DNA of 32,597 nt from Oscillospiraceae bacterium (GTDB lineage: Bacteria; Bacillota; Clostridia; Oscillospirales; Ruminococcaceae). Positions 1 through 6,833 of this stretch are shown here, piece by piece. The stretch spans positions 1 to 32,597 of the forward strand of contig JAFXIC010000049.1 of the NCBI GenBank assembly GCA_017533485.1, written 5' to 3'. The position numbers and the translations under genes were made by a program. The notes beneath the pieces were generated by a model. That model ran no database searches. It saw only the letters and a list, made by a program, of their open reading frames with translations, and was not told the DNA's origin. Each line of letters opens with the position of its first letter. Within the stretch, counting starts at the first letter, position 1.

Positions 1-6
1 CTATGG

Positions 7-66
7 TTTTCCCCTTTCAATCCCCTTTCCGTTACCCATCCCCCTCTAGCGGCGTGCTCTTACGAT
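7..66. repeat. 60-bp dispersed intergenic repeat, copy 1
   Basis: This stretch is the same as 19446-19505 at 59 of 60 positions; the single difference is g at 49 versus t at 19488. It is C/T-rich on the plus strand, so the minus strand has four runs of three or more G. Positions 5-47 are also imperfectly repeated in inverted orientation at about 165-206, so the copy may be one end of a small 200-bp element with inverted ends. It encodes nothing visible. The left boundary cannot be judged because the window begins here. Confidence 0.85.
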
Positions 67-192
67 AAAAATGGTTGAAAAAAATATGCGTGCAGATGAT
101 TTTCGGTTTGTATTGGGTGTTCTGATTCTAGAATACGTTAGGAAAATCATGGGTTTCGGATAAGAGAGGAGGGGTTGAGTTGGAAGGGGGTA

Positions 193-265
193 CAAGGGGG
201 AAAACCAGAAGGGGAGGAGAGAATGCGCGGGAGCGCTCTTTCCTCCCCTATGGGTGTCCCCCTTG
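193..265. repeat. Long imperfect hairpin in intergenic DNA
   Basis: Nested arms can be read directly: outer CAAGGGGGA (193-201) with TCCCCCTTG (257-265), inner GGGGAGGA (211-218) with TCCTCCCC (241-248), and GCGC (225-228) with GCGC (233-236) around a four-base loop. It lies downstream of the aminotransferase gene and next to the repeat at 7-66. It could be a repeat-derived structure or an RNA 3'-end hairpin; there is no U-tract after it on either strand. The remaining bases of 1-297 hold no gene that I can support. Confidence 0.7.
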
Positions 266-290
266 GTTTATTTTCACGAATAAAAACCAA
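263..290 (-). terminator. Hairpin just after the aminotransferase stop codon
   Basis: On the minus strand TTGGTTT (290-284) pairs with AAACCAA (269-263), extended by ATT/AAT around a short loop, eight bases after the stop codon. It has no U-tract after it, so it is only a possible end of the trmB-to-aminotransferase operon. It shares three bases with the larger hairpin at 193-265, so the two may be alternatives. Confidence 0.35.
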
Positions 291-297
291 AGATAGA

Positions 298-1470
298 TTA
301 TTTCGTATGACGGCGGATAAACCGTTCCATACGATCAGCCGCTTCCGATAAGTGCTTCAGCGAATACGCATACGAAATCCGGATATTATCCTTTCCGCTC
401 TCGCCGAATGCGCTTCCCGGTACAACCGCAACGTGTTCTTCCTGCAAAAGCTGTTCACAGAAAGTCTCGCTGTCCATACCGGTGGACGAAATATTCGGAA
501 ACAGGTAGAACGCACCTGCGGGCGGGAAGCAGTAAAGTCCCATCTGGCGGAACCGCTCCAGCAAAAACCGGCGGCGATGGTCATATTCCTCGACCATATG
601 TGCAACTTCCTTATCACAGCTTCTGAGAGCTTCGATTGCCGCACGCTGCGACAGCATCGGCGCACACATAATACCATACTGATGAATTTTTCGTGCCTGC
701 TCGATAATCGGTGCAGGCGCCGCCATCCATCCCAATCGCCAGCCTGTCATCGCAAAGGCTTTCGAGAAGCCGTTTATCACAATCGTCCGCTCCCGCATTC
801 CATCAATCACAGCAGGCGAACAATGCGTTGTACCGTAGGTCAGCTCGGAATAGATTTCGTCGGAAAGCACCATAATATCCGTACCCTCCAGCACCTTTGC
901 GATTTCGATATAATCCTCGCGCCGCATGATTGCGCCGGTGGGGTTATTCGGGAACGACATCATCAGAAGCTTTGTCTTTGGTGTAATTGCCTTGCGCAGC
1001 GATTCCGCAGTCAGTCGGAATTCATCTTTCTGATGGGTGGGGAGTGAAACCGGAACGCCGTCCGCCATCGTCACCAGCGGTGCATAGCACACAAAGCACG
1101 GTTCGGTAATCAGCACCTCATCTCCGGGATTGAGGAGGGTGCGGAAGGTTAAGTCCACAGCCTCCGAGCCGCCGACTGTAACGAGAATTTCATCATTCGG
1201 ACAGTAATCCAGTCCATACCGCCGCTTCATAAACACGGAAATCTCATCACGCAGCGGCTGGATACCGGAATTTGCGCCATAGAAAATTGCCTGACGCTCG
1301 AGCGTATTGATTGCCGCAGATCGGATCGGCCATGGCGTTCGGAAATCCGGTTCTCCGACGCCCAGCGAAATGACATCATCCATCGTTTCCGCAAGGTCAA
1401 AGAACCGGCGGATTGGTGACGGCTGGATGTCCTGTGTCCGCCTGGAGAGAATCTGGTCATAGGATTTCAC
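298..1470 (-). CDS. Class I/II PLP-dependent aminotransferase
   Basis: A 390-residue fold-type I aminotransferase of the AspC/PatA group, a cytoplasmic enzyme that moves an amino group from an amino acid to a 2-oxo acid with pyridoxal phosphate. Visible marks are the N-terminal DxISLGVGEPDF motif, FPNNPTG at 173-179, the DEIY motif with D204 and Y207, the Schiff-base lysine K237 in GFSKAFAMTGWRLG, and a C-terminal NIRISYA arginine that should bind the substrate carboxylate. Length is normal for the family. The start overlaps the stop of the upstream Lrp/AsnC-type gene by four bases (ATGA), so the two are translationally coupled and the regulator probably controls this gene or senses its substrate. 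The substrate (aspartate, aromatic or branched-chain amino acid) cannot be told from sequence. Confidence 0.93.
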   Translation of the reverse strand: MKSYDQILSRRTQDIQPSPIRRFFDLAETMDDVISLGVGEPDFRTPWPIRSAAINTLERQAIFYGANSGIQPLRDEISVFMKRRYGLDYCPNDEILVTVGGSEAVDLTFRTLLNPGDEVLITEPCFVCYAPLVTMADGVPVSLPTHQKDEFRLTAESLRKAITPKTKLLMMSFPNNPTGAIMRREDYIEIAKVLEGTDIMVLSDEIYSELTYGTTHCSPAVIDGMRERTIVINGFSKAFAMTGWRLGWMAAPAPIIEQARKIHQYGIMCAPMLSQRAAIEALRSCDKEVAHMVEEYDHRRRFLLERFRQMGLYCFPPAGAFYLFPNISSTGMDSETFCEQLLQEEHVAVVPGSAFGESGKDNIRISYAYSLKHLSEAADRMERFIRRHTK

Positions 1471-1943
1471 AGATAGACACCTCTTTCATCACTTTGCTCA
1501 TCCAGAATGGAGATGCCTTTATCCTTATAGCGTTTGAGTACGAAATGGGTGGTTGTGGAGAGCACGCCGTCGAGTGCGGAAAGCCGCTGTGCAACAAATG
1601 CCGCAATATCTCTGAGGCTGTAGCCGGTGACCGTAAGTCCGAGGTCATAGCCCCCCGACATGAGGGTAACGGACTCCACCTCATCATATGCCATTACGGT
1701 TTTCGCCAGCTCATCAAAGCCGCTGTCGGGCTTCGGTGTAATCTTCAGTTCGATATATGCAGAAACCGCGTCACGGTCCGCAAGCTCCTCATCCAGAATG
1801 ACGCTGTAACCGCGAATCACACCCGCTCGTTCCAGCTCTGTGATTTCGGCGGCAACCTCCGCCTCGGTCTTTCCCATCATCACTGCAAGCTCGGCATTGC
1901 TGAGTCTTGCATTCTGTTTCAGAAGCTGTAATAATTCTTTCAT
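1467..1943 (-). CDS. Lrp/AsnC-family transcriptional regulator
   Basis: A 158-residue protein with an N-terminal winged helix-turn-helix (about residues 1-50, with LSNAELAVMMGKTEAEVAAEITELE) and a C-terminal ligand-binding RAM/AsnC domain (about 60-140, including the VESVTLMSGGYDLGL segment). Such proteins bind DNA as dimers or octamers and respond to amino acids. The start is backed by AAAGGAGG eight bases upstream. It overlaps the pyrC stop by four bases and the aminotransferase start by four bases, so it sits inside a tightly coupled operon rather than being transcribed on its own. Its likely target is the neighbouring aminotransferase; this is inference from context. The effector is unknown. 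Confidence 0.92.
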   Translation of the reverse strand: MKELLQLLKQNARLSNAELAVMMGKTEAEVAAEITELERAGVIRGYSVILDEELADRDAVSAYIELKITPKPDSGFDELAKTVMAYDEVESVTLMSGGYDLGLTVTGYSLRDIAAFVAQRLSALDGVLSTTTHFVLKRYKDKGISILDEQSDERGVYL

Positions 1944-3241
1944 TCGGATATTCCTCCTTTAATCTCAACGGACGGATCCGCATAGCGAATCACGCCGTCG
2001 GTTATCGTAATGACAGGCTTTCCCTTGAGGGTCATGCCTTTCCAGACGGTATTTTTCGATTTGGAATGGAGCAGCTCCGGATCAACGGTCCATTCCAGCG
2101 CCGGATTCACCAGAATCAGCTCTGCTGCCGCACCCTCGGAAATGGTACACTGCGGAAGTCCGAGGAGTCTTCGCGGCGCATCACTCATCAGCCGCACAAT
2201 ATCGCGCAGCTCCAGCAATCCCGTATGATAAAACGCGGTAAGGGTTGCGGAAAGCGAGGTTTCCAGCCCCACGACACCATTGGGTGCGGTTTCAAAATCC
2301 GCCTTTTCTGCTGCGGTATGCGGCGCATGGTCTGTGATAATACAGTCGATGGTGCCGTCCAGAATGCCCTCGATGATCGCCTTCCGGTCATCCTCCGTCC
2401 GAAGCGGCGGGTTCATCCGGTAATCCGCATCGCGTGCCAGAAGTTTTTCTTCCGTCAGCATAAAATAATGCGGTGCGGTTTCACAGCTTACCTTTGCACC
2501 GCGTGCTTTTGCCTGTCGTACCGCGTCTACGCTGCCTCTGGTACTGACATGACAGATATGCACGCGCGTATCGGTTTTCGCCGCAAGCGCAAGATCACGC
2601 TCTGTAATCGAATCCTCGGAACGTCTGTCCATACCGCGCACACCAAGCTGCTCCGAGATTCTTCCGAGATTGATAATGCCGCCGTTTATGATTCCGAGAT
2701 CCTCACAATGGGAGACAACCAGCAAATCTTCGGCGTCTGCACGGCGGAGGGCTTCTTCCATCAGTTCTTCTGTCGGCACAGGTCTTCCGTCATCGGAAAG
2801 GGCTGCGGCACCGGCGGCTTTCAGCGCGGCATAATCCGCAAGTTCTTTTCCCTGTAAGCCCTTGGTAAGACAGCCTGCCTGATAGACCGAAACGCCCGTT
2901 TGTGCGGCGCGTTCCAGAAATTCACGGAGCTGTGCGGGCGCATCCATCGGCGGCGTCGTATTCGGCATACACAAAACGCCCGTAACACCGCCTGCGAGCG
3001 CAGCGGCACAGCCTGTCTGCAAGTCCTCCTTATGCGTCTGACCGGGATCACGGAAATGCACGTGCATATCGAACAGTCCCGGCATCGCAGCCAGTCCGCT
3101 TCCGTCAAGCAGAAGATCGGCATCCGCAGAAATCTGCGCCGCAATCTTTGCAATCCTGCCGTCCTGAATCAGAATATCACAAACCGCGTCCTGTGTACCG
3201 TCTACCGCGCGCACGCCGCGTATCAATATGGATTGTTTCAT
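1940..3241 (-). CDS. pyrC: Dihydroorotase
   Basis: A 433-residue class I dihydroorotase, the zinc amidohydrolase that cyclises carbamoyl aspartate to dihydroorotate in de novo pyrimidine synthesis. It shows the HxH metal motif in DMHVHFRDPG, the substrate-binding CMPNTTPP motif, a conserved lysine region (CLTKGLQGKELA), metal-ligand histidines in VVSHCED and HICHVST, and the catalytic aspartate in ITDHAPH followed by NGVVGLET. The ATG at 3241 is chosen because AGGTG lies upstream and the family begins at this point; the reading frame stays open 37 codons further without homologous sequence. The gene is not beside other pyr genes: it lies between a small unknown gene and an Lrp-type regulator. 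Confidence 0.95.
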   Translation of the reverse strand: MKQSILIRGVRAVDGTQDAVCDILIQDGRIAKIAAQISADADLLLDGSGLAAMPGLFDMHVHFRDPGQTHKEDLQTGCAAALAGGVTGVLCMPNTTPPMDAPAQLREFLERAAQTGVSVYQAGCLTKGLQGKELADYAALKAAGAAALSDDGRPVPTEELMEEALRRADAEDLLVVSHCEDLGIINGGIINLGRISEQLGVRGMDRRSEDSITERDLALAAKTDTRVHICHVSTRGSVDAVRQAKARGAKVSCETAPHYFMLTEEKLLARDADYRMNPPLRTEDDRKAIIEGILDGTIDCIITDHAPHTAAEKADFETAPNGVVGLETSLSATLTAFYHTGLLELRDIVRLMSDAPRRLLGLPQCTISEGAAAELILVNPALEWTVDPELLHSKSKNTVWKGMTLKGKPVITITDGVIRYADPSVEIKGGISE

Positions 3242-3267
3242 GAAAATGCACCTGCTTTCGCAATTCG

Positions 3268-3504
3268 TTACCGCACGCGTTTCTTTTTCTTCCGAAACGG
3301 CGCACGAAGTATTTTTCCGACAATGATACTGCCCAGTATCAGCTTCCACCATTGGTCAACACCCTTTGCAAAGAGCAGTCTTGCGCCCTCCTGCAAGGGA
3401 ATGGTATCGCTTGGTTTTTCGCTGCCGCTTCCGACAGCCGTCTGGGAACGATAGCCGATATCGAGAAATCGTCTGCCGTCCTTACTCTGAAAATGCTTCT
3501 CCAT
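3268..3504 (-). CDS. Small basic protein with one hydrophobic segment, function unknown
   Basis: A 78-residue frame lying between trmB and pyrC, overlapping the trmB 3' end by 23 bases and ending 26 bases before pyrC. The ATG at 3504 has AGGAG ten bases upstream. Near the C-terminus one hydrophobic stretch (WWKLILGSIIVGKIL) could be a single membrane helix, followed by a strongly basic tail (RKKKKRVR) that would face the cytoplasm by the positive-inside rule. I recognise no family. The good ribosome binding site and exact fit into the operon favour a real gene, but it could be chance coding in a gap. Confidence 0.6.
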   Translation of the reverse strand: MEKHFQSKDGRRFLDIGYRSQTAVGSGSEKPSDTIPLQEGARLLFAKGVDQWWKLILGSIIVGKILRAPFRKKKKRVR

Positions 3505-4219
3505 CGTTTTCCAGCTCCTGTGAACGGTTCTTCGGGGCATATTTCTCCGGCAGCTTTGCTTCGCCTGCCGGCGGTTTCGCAATCAGGAATTTTATCTTCT
3601 TTCCTTCATTTGTAAACATCTGCTCGTGCTCGGTACGGATATTGTCATCCGGCTCATCCGCATGAAGATCTGTGGTCCGATAGAGAATCTCCCAGCCGCA
3701 GTCTTCAAAATAAATGACGGATTCCGCAAACAGATCATCATCATCCGTTTTGAAATGCAGCTCGCCATGCAGAATTGACTGATACTGCACAAGCTGTCTC
3801 GGATGTGTCAGCCGGCGTTTTTTATGCGACGGCTTCGGCCACGGATTACAGAAATTGATATAGATGCGATCAACGCCGTCCTCCGGACTCAGCACCTCGG
3901 ATATCCGCTCGATATTGAGAATCGAGAGCCGCACATTGTCCGGGCTTCGGTCCAGTTCACGGAAGCGTGCTTCGATTTTCCGCTTCGCCATCCCCAGCAT
4001 CTCATCCTTAATATCAAACGCAAGATAATTATTCTCCGGTCTTCTCGCGGAAGCTTCGGATACCCAGCCGCCCTTTCCGCAGCCCAGTTCTACATAAAAC
4101 GGCTGCTGCGGACGGGGAAACCGGCTGCGCCAGCTTCCGCGCAGCGCAAAGGCGTCATCCATACAGAACGGAGATGCGGCGATTTCAGGCTTTGCCCACG
4201 GTTTATGACGGATTCTCAT
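3482..4219 (-). CDS. trmB: tRNA (guanine-N7-)-methyltransferase
   Basis: A 245-residue TrmB, which uses S-adenosylmethionine to methylate G46 in the variable loop of tRNA. The SAM-binding loop VELGCGKGGW is near residue 65-75, and the family signature NPWPKPSHKKRRL follows in the middle of the protein. Two in-frame ATGs are possible, 4228 and 4219. The ribosome binding site AAGGA directly abuts 4228 with no spacer but lies nine bases before 4219, so 4219 (MRIRHKPWAKPE) is chosen. It is the first gene of the minus-strand operon leading to pyrC and the aminotransferase and has its own promoter at 4257-4285. Confidence 0.94.
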   Translation of the reverse strand: MRIRHKPWAKPEIAASPFCMDDAFALRGSWRSRFPRPQQPFYVELGCGKGGWVSEASARRPENNYLAFDIKDEMLGMAKRKIEARFRELDRSPDNVRLSILNIERISEVLSPEDGVDRIYINFCNPWPKPSHKKRRLTHPRQLVQYQSILHGELHFKTDDDDLFAESVIYFEDCGWEILYRTTDLHADEPDDNIRTEHEQMFTNEGKKIKFLIAKPPAGEAKLPEKYAPKNRSQELENDGEAFSE

Positions 4220-4256
4220 AAATTTCATTCCTTTTTACATACATATAATTTTTTCT

Positions 4257-4285
4257 ATTATATCATATTTTTTCCCCGATTGCAA
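4257..4285 (-). promoter_or_regulatory. SigA-type promoter of the trmB operon
   Basis: On the minus strand TTGCAA, a 17-base spacer and TATAAT can be read, with an extended TG before the -10 box. It is 38 bases upstream of the trmB start. Its -35 box lies one base from the -35 box of the divergent promoter at 4287-4315. Confidence 0.8.
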
Positions 4286-4286
4286 C

Positions 4287-4315
4287 TTGACAGCGGATTT
4301 TTTTCAAGCTATAAT
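4287..4315 (+). promoter_or_regulatory. Consensus SigA promoter of the M24 peptidase gene
   Basis: TTGACA (4287-4292), a 17-base spacer and TATAAT (4310-4315) match the consensus at all 12 positions. The gene starts 51 bases further on. Confidence 0.88.
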
Positions 4316-4366
4316 ATTCTCATCCTTTGAACGCCCGATCGTCCGATTCCAAAGAGGAGGAAACCT

Positions 4367-5446
4367 ATGAACCGAATCGAAGCACTCTGTGACGTCGTCC
4401 GTACAGCAGAAGCCGATGCCATGCTGCTGACGGGGGAGGTCAATCTGATATATGCCACCGAAGCCACCGGACTGGAGGGGTATTGTCTGCTGCTCGCCGA
4501 CGGGACGGCGCTGTTTATCACCGACGGCAGATATATCGAAGCCGCTGAGATGATGCTTCCGGAGCGCGGCTTTCAGGTCATCCTGCGCACAGCCGATCTC
4601 ACATTCGGGGAATTCATGCTGACGCTGCTCCAAGCCCACAATGTCCGGAATCTGCTGTATGAGGATGATGTGCTGACGGTTCGCCAATACACCCGTTTCC
4701 GCACACTCTTTGAAGATATTACGCTTCACCCGATGCGTGACGGGATCGAGCGGCTGCGCGCAAGAAAATCAGAAGCGGAAATCGAAGCTGTCGTTTCGGC
4801 ACAGCGTATTGCCGAAAAAGCATTTGACGAGCTGTTGTCCGCGCTGCACGACGGAATCTCCGAGCGGGAAGCTGCCGCATTCCTCGACTACCGGATGGCT
4901 GTTCACGGCAGCGAAAAACCATCGTTCCAGACGATTCTCCTGTTCGGTGAAAATACAAGCAAGCCGCATGGCGTACCGTCCGACCGCAGACTCCGGAAAG
5001 GTGACCTGATTACCGCAGATTTCGGTGCGGTCTTCCGCGGCTATCATTCCGATATGACGCGCACCTTTGCATGGGGGGAAGTGACCGATGAAGTACGAAA
5101 AGTTTATGATATTGTACTTCGGGCACAAGCCGCCGCATTCGAACAGGCAAAAGCCGGAACCCCCTGCTGTGCGATGCATAACGCCGCACAGTCCGTCATT
5201 TCCGCGGCAGGCTACGGCGAATATTTCACCCACTCCCTCGGTCACAGCCTCGGTCTTGAAATTCATGAATCGCCTTCCGCCGCGAAAAGCTGTGGAACCC
5301 TGCTCGAAGACGGCATGATCCTGACGGACGAGCCGGGAATCTATCTCGCGGGACAATTCGGTATCCGTATCGAGGACATGGTTCTCATCCACGGCGACAC
5401 ACCGATCAATCTTACACATTGTCCCAAGTCGCTGCGGATTCTCTGA
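4367..5446 (+). CDS. M24-family metallopeptidase (Xaa-Pro aminopeptidase/dipeptidase type)
   Basis: A 359-residue cytoplasmic peptidase that removes residues next to proline. It has an N-terminal creatinase-like domain (about 1-130) and a C-terminal pita-bread catalytic domain. All five metal ligands are visible: D218 and D229 (TADFGA, SDMTRTF), H293 (SLGHSLGLE), E322 (TDEPGIY) and E336 (IRIEDMV), plus the conserved H201. The ATG at 4367 follows GAGGAGG at a good distance. It is a single-gene transcript between the consensus promoter at 4287 and the terminator at 5476-5515. Whether it is an aminopeptidase (PepP-like) or a dipeptidase (PepQ-like) cannot be decided; the length fits both. Confidence 0.92.
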   Translation: MNRIEALCDVVRTAEADAMLLTGEVNLIYATEATGLEGYCLLLADGTALFITDGRYIEAAEMMLPERGFQVILRTADLTFGEFMLTLLQAHNVRNLLYEDDVLTVRQYTRFRTLFEDITLHPMRDGIERLRARKSEAEIEAVVSAQRIAEKAFDELLSALHDGISEREAAAFLDYRMAVHGSEKPSFQTILLFGENTSKPHGVPSDRRLRKGDLITADFGAVFRGYHSDMTRTFAWGEVTDEVRKVYDIVLRAQAAAFEQAKAGTPCCAMHNAAQSVISAAGYGEYFTHSLGHSLGLEIHESPSAAKSCGTLLEDGMILTDEPGIYLAGQFGIRIEDMVLIHGDTPINLTHCPKSLRIL

Positions 5447-5475
5447 TATATAATATACAACATTCGAGCCGTATA

Positions 5476-5515
5476 AAAATAACCGACCGGAAATTCCGAT
5501 CGGTTATTTTTCTTT
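5476..5515. terminator. Bidirectional intrinsic terminator
   Basis: The stem AACCGACCGG (5481-5490) pairs with CCGATCGGTT (5495-5504) with one mismatch. A T-run follows on the plus strand and an A-run precedes it, so it can end both the M24 peptidase transcript and the converging lipoprotein transcript. Confidence 0.85.
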
Positions 5516-5582
5516 CTCGATGATCGTAAAATACAGAAACGCGGAAAAAACAGATCATCTCCGCACATACGCCCGATGGCCG

Positions 5583-6260
5583 TTACTCGGATGCCGGACC
5601 GAACGGATTCTTATAGTGCGTGATATCGGACTCTGTAATCTCACAGCTGATGGTATCGTTGCTGTAATACTTATAGGGTGTATAGACGAGTTTCAGACTA
5701 TCAAAACTTGCCGGTGTCTTGAATGCAACATAGCCATCCACACTCTGACCCACAGCAATTTCCTGGTTGAAGTTCATATAGGAATCCTTATGGATGGAGG
5801 CATAATACTGACGGGAATAGATTGCTGCCGAGACATCAATCACAGGCATATAGGAAACCTCGCCGTCTACATCGAGGGAGAAATGGGTACCGGTCGAGCA
5901 GTCGATCGGCTCACTGCTCTGGTTGGCAATCGTCATCTCGGCAACAAAGAATCTGCCGCCGGTGCTGGCTTTCGCGTCCAGCTCGGTTACATTATGAATG
6001 GTCATAGAAACCTTACCGCTATAATCAACCGCGGTACCGATCGCAGCAGCAACATTGCTGCCGGCAATACTTTCATCAATCGGATTATCCGGAATCGTCG
6101 GTGCATAAATCGGCTTTCCGGCAGGCTTTGTTTCCTCGGAAACAGTACCCTTGCTGCCTTCATCGCCGGAATTGTTTCTCTCGCATCCGCTCAGTACGGA
6201 CGCGGACAACAGCAGTGCCGCGGAAAGCAGCAGGGCTGTGGATTTGTGGAAATATTTCAT
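5583..6260 (-). CDS. Lipoprotein with a DUF4352-like immunoglobulin-type domain
   Basis: A 225-residue exported protein. The N-terminus is a typical lipoprotein signal: KYFHK, a hydrophobic core, and the lipobox LSGC with Cys about 26 residues in, followed by a charged and flexible linker. The rest (about 70-220) is a beta-rich domain resembling the DUF4352/telokin-like fold, with segments such as FFVAEMTIANQSSEPIDC and a YVAFKTPASFDSLKLVYTP end. The start at 6260 has GAGAGGA upstream; a longer frame without this start would lack a sensible signal peptide. It has its own promoter (6330-6358). The role is unknown; such domains are often found in surface proteins that bind partners or stress signals. 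Confidence 0.82.
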   Translation of the reverse strand: MKYFHKSTALLLSAALLLSASVLSGCERNNSGDEGSKGTVSEETKPAGKPIYAPTIPDNPIDESIAGSNVAAAIGTAVDYSGKVSMTIHNVTELDAKASTGGRFFVAEMTIANQSSEPIDCSTGTHFSLDVDGEVSYMPVIDVSAAIYSRQYYASIHKDSYMNFNQEIAVGQSVDGYVAFKTPASFDSLKLVYTPYKYYSNDTISCEITESDITHYKNPFGPASE

Positions 6261-6329
6261 AGCGGAACAGTCCTCTCTCTTGGTTTCATCCATCGCACCG
6301 CCTGGCGGCAGGATGCGCTCGATATTCTG

Positions 6330-6358
6330 ATTATATCATATTCTCCGTCAAATTGCAA
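6330..6358 (-). promoter_or_regulatory. SigA-type promoter of the lipoprotein gene
   Basis: On the minus strand TTGCAA, a 17-base spacer and TATAAT with an extended TG. The -35 box and the ATATGATATAAT region closely resemble the trmB promoter. Confidence 0.78.
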
Positions 6359-6392
6359 GCATATTTTCAAGAAATACAAAATCCATATAAAA

Positions 6393-6421
6393 ACGGAAAA
6401 GGCGGCTCTGAAAAAGCCGCC
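6393..6421 (-). terminator. Intrinsic terminator of the ferredoxin gene
   Basis: GGCGGCT (6401-6407 on plus) pairs with AGCCGCC (6415-6421) around a short A-rich loop, and the minus strand continues into TTTTCCGTTTTT. It lies 28 bases after the ferredoxin stop. Confidence 0.83.
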
Positions 6422-6449
6422 TGATTGGTTCCGTATTCTGTGTGGAAAA

Positions 6450-6620
6450 TCAGCCCTGCTGAGGAGCACCGACGGGGCAGGCATCTGCACAAGCGCCGCA
6501 GTCGAGGCAAGTATCAGCATTGATGACGTACTTACCGTCACCCTCAGAAATTGCGCCAACGGGGCAAGCGTCTGCACAAGCACCGCACTGGATGCATTCG
6601 TCAGAAATAATGTAAGCCAT
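6450..6620 (-). CDS. 2[4Fe-4S] ferredoxin
   Basis: A 56-residue clostridial-type ferredoxin, a soluble low-potential electron carrier for hydrogenases and oxo-acid oxidoreductases. Two complete cluster motifs of the form CxxCxxCxxxCP are present: CIQCGACADACP near the N-terminus and CLDCGACADACP near the C-terminus. The ATG at 6620 has AGGAGG at nine bases, which decides it over the longer open frame. It is transcribed alone, between its own promoter (6681-6708) and terminator (6393-6421). This supports an obligately or largely anaerobic host. Confidence 0.96.
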   Translation of the reverse strand: MAYIISDECIQCGACADACPVGAISEGDGKYVINADTCLDCGACADACPVGAPQQG

Positions 6621-6680
6621 TTCGTTGTACCTCCTATCCATATTCCGACATTCCCGAAGATATGGAATACCGGTAATCTT

Positions 6681-6708
6681 ATTGTAGCACAAATTTGAAA
6701 AATTGCAA
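6681..6708 (-). promoter_or_regulatory. SigA-type promoter of the ferredoxin gene
   Basis: On the minus strand TTGCAA, a 16-base spacer and TACAAT, ending about 60 bases before the ferredoxin start. Confidence 0.7.
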
Positions 6709-6738
6709 GTGTTTTTTCAAAAAATCTCATACTTTGTC

Positions 6739-6761
6739 AAAAAAGCGGTCGGATTGTCCGC
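6739..6761 (-). terminator. Short intrinsic terminator after the YitT-family gene
   Basis: On the minus strand GCGG (6761-6758) pairs with CCGC (6748-6745) around a nine-base loop, followed by six T. The stem is short, so the call is moderate. Confidence 0.55.
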
Positions 6762-6833
6762 GGAATTATCGCATCCCTGTCCGGGCACTTCATCGGATAT
6801 TACGCGAAAACAAACGTATCTGCATCCGTTTCC

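Noticed and set aside
1907-2857. 316-codon plus-strand open frame
   Set aside because: Antisense to pyrC and rich in Cys/Arg/His; no promoter or binding site.
5520-6698. 392-codon plus-strand open frame over the lipoprotein and ferredoxin genes
   Set aside because: It crosses two minus-strand genes and their promoters and terminator; the ferredoxin motifs on the other strand are decisive.
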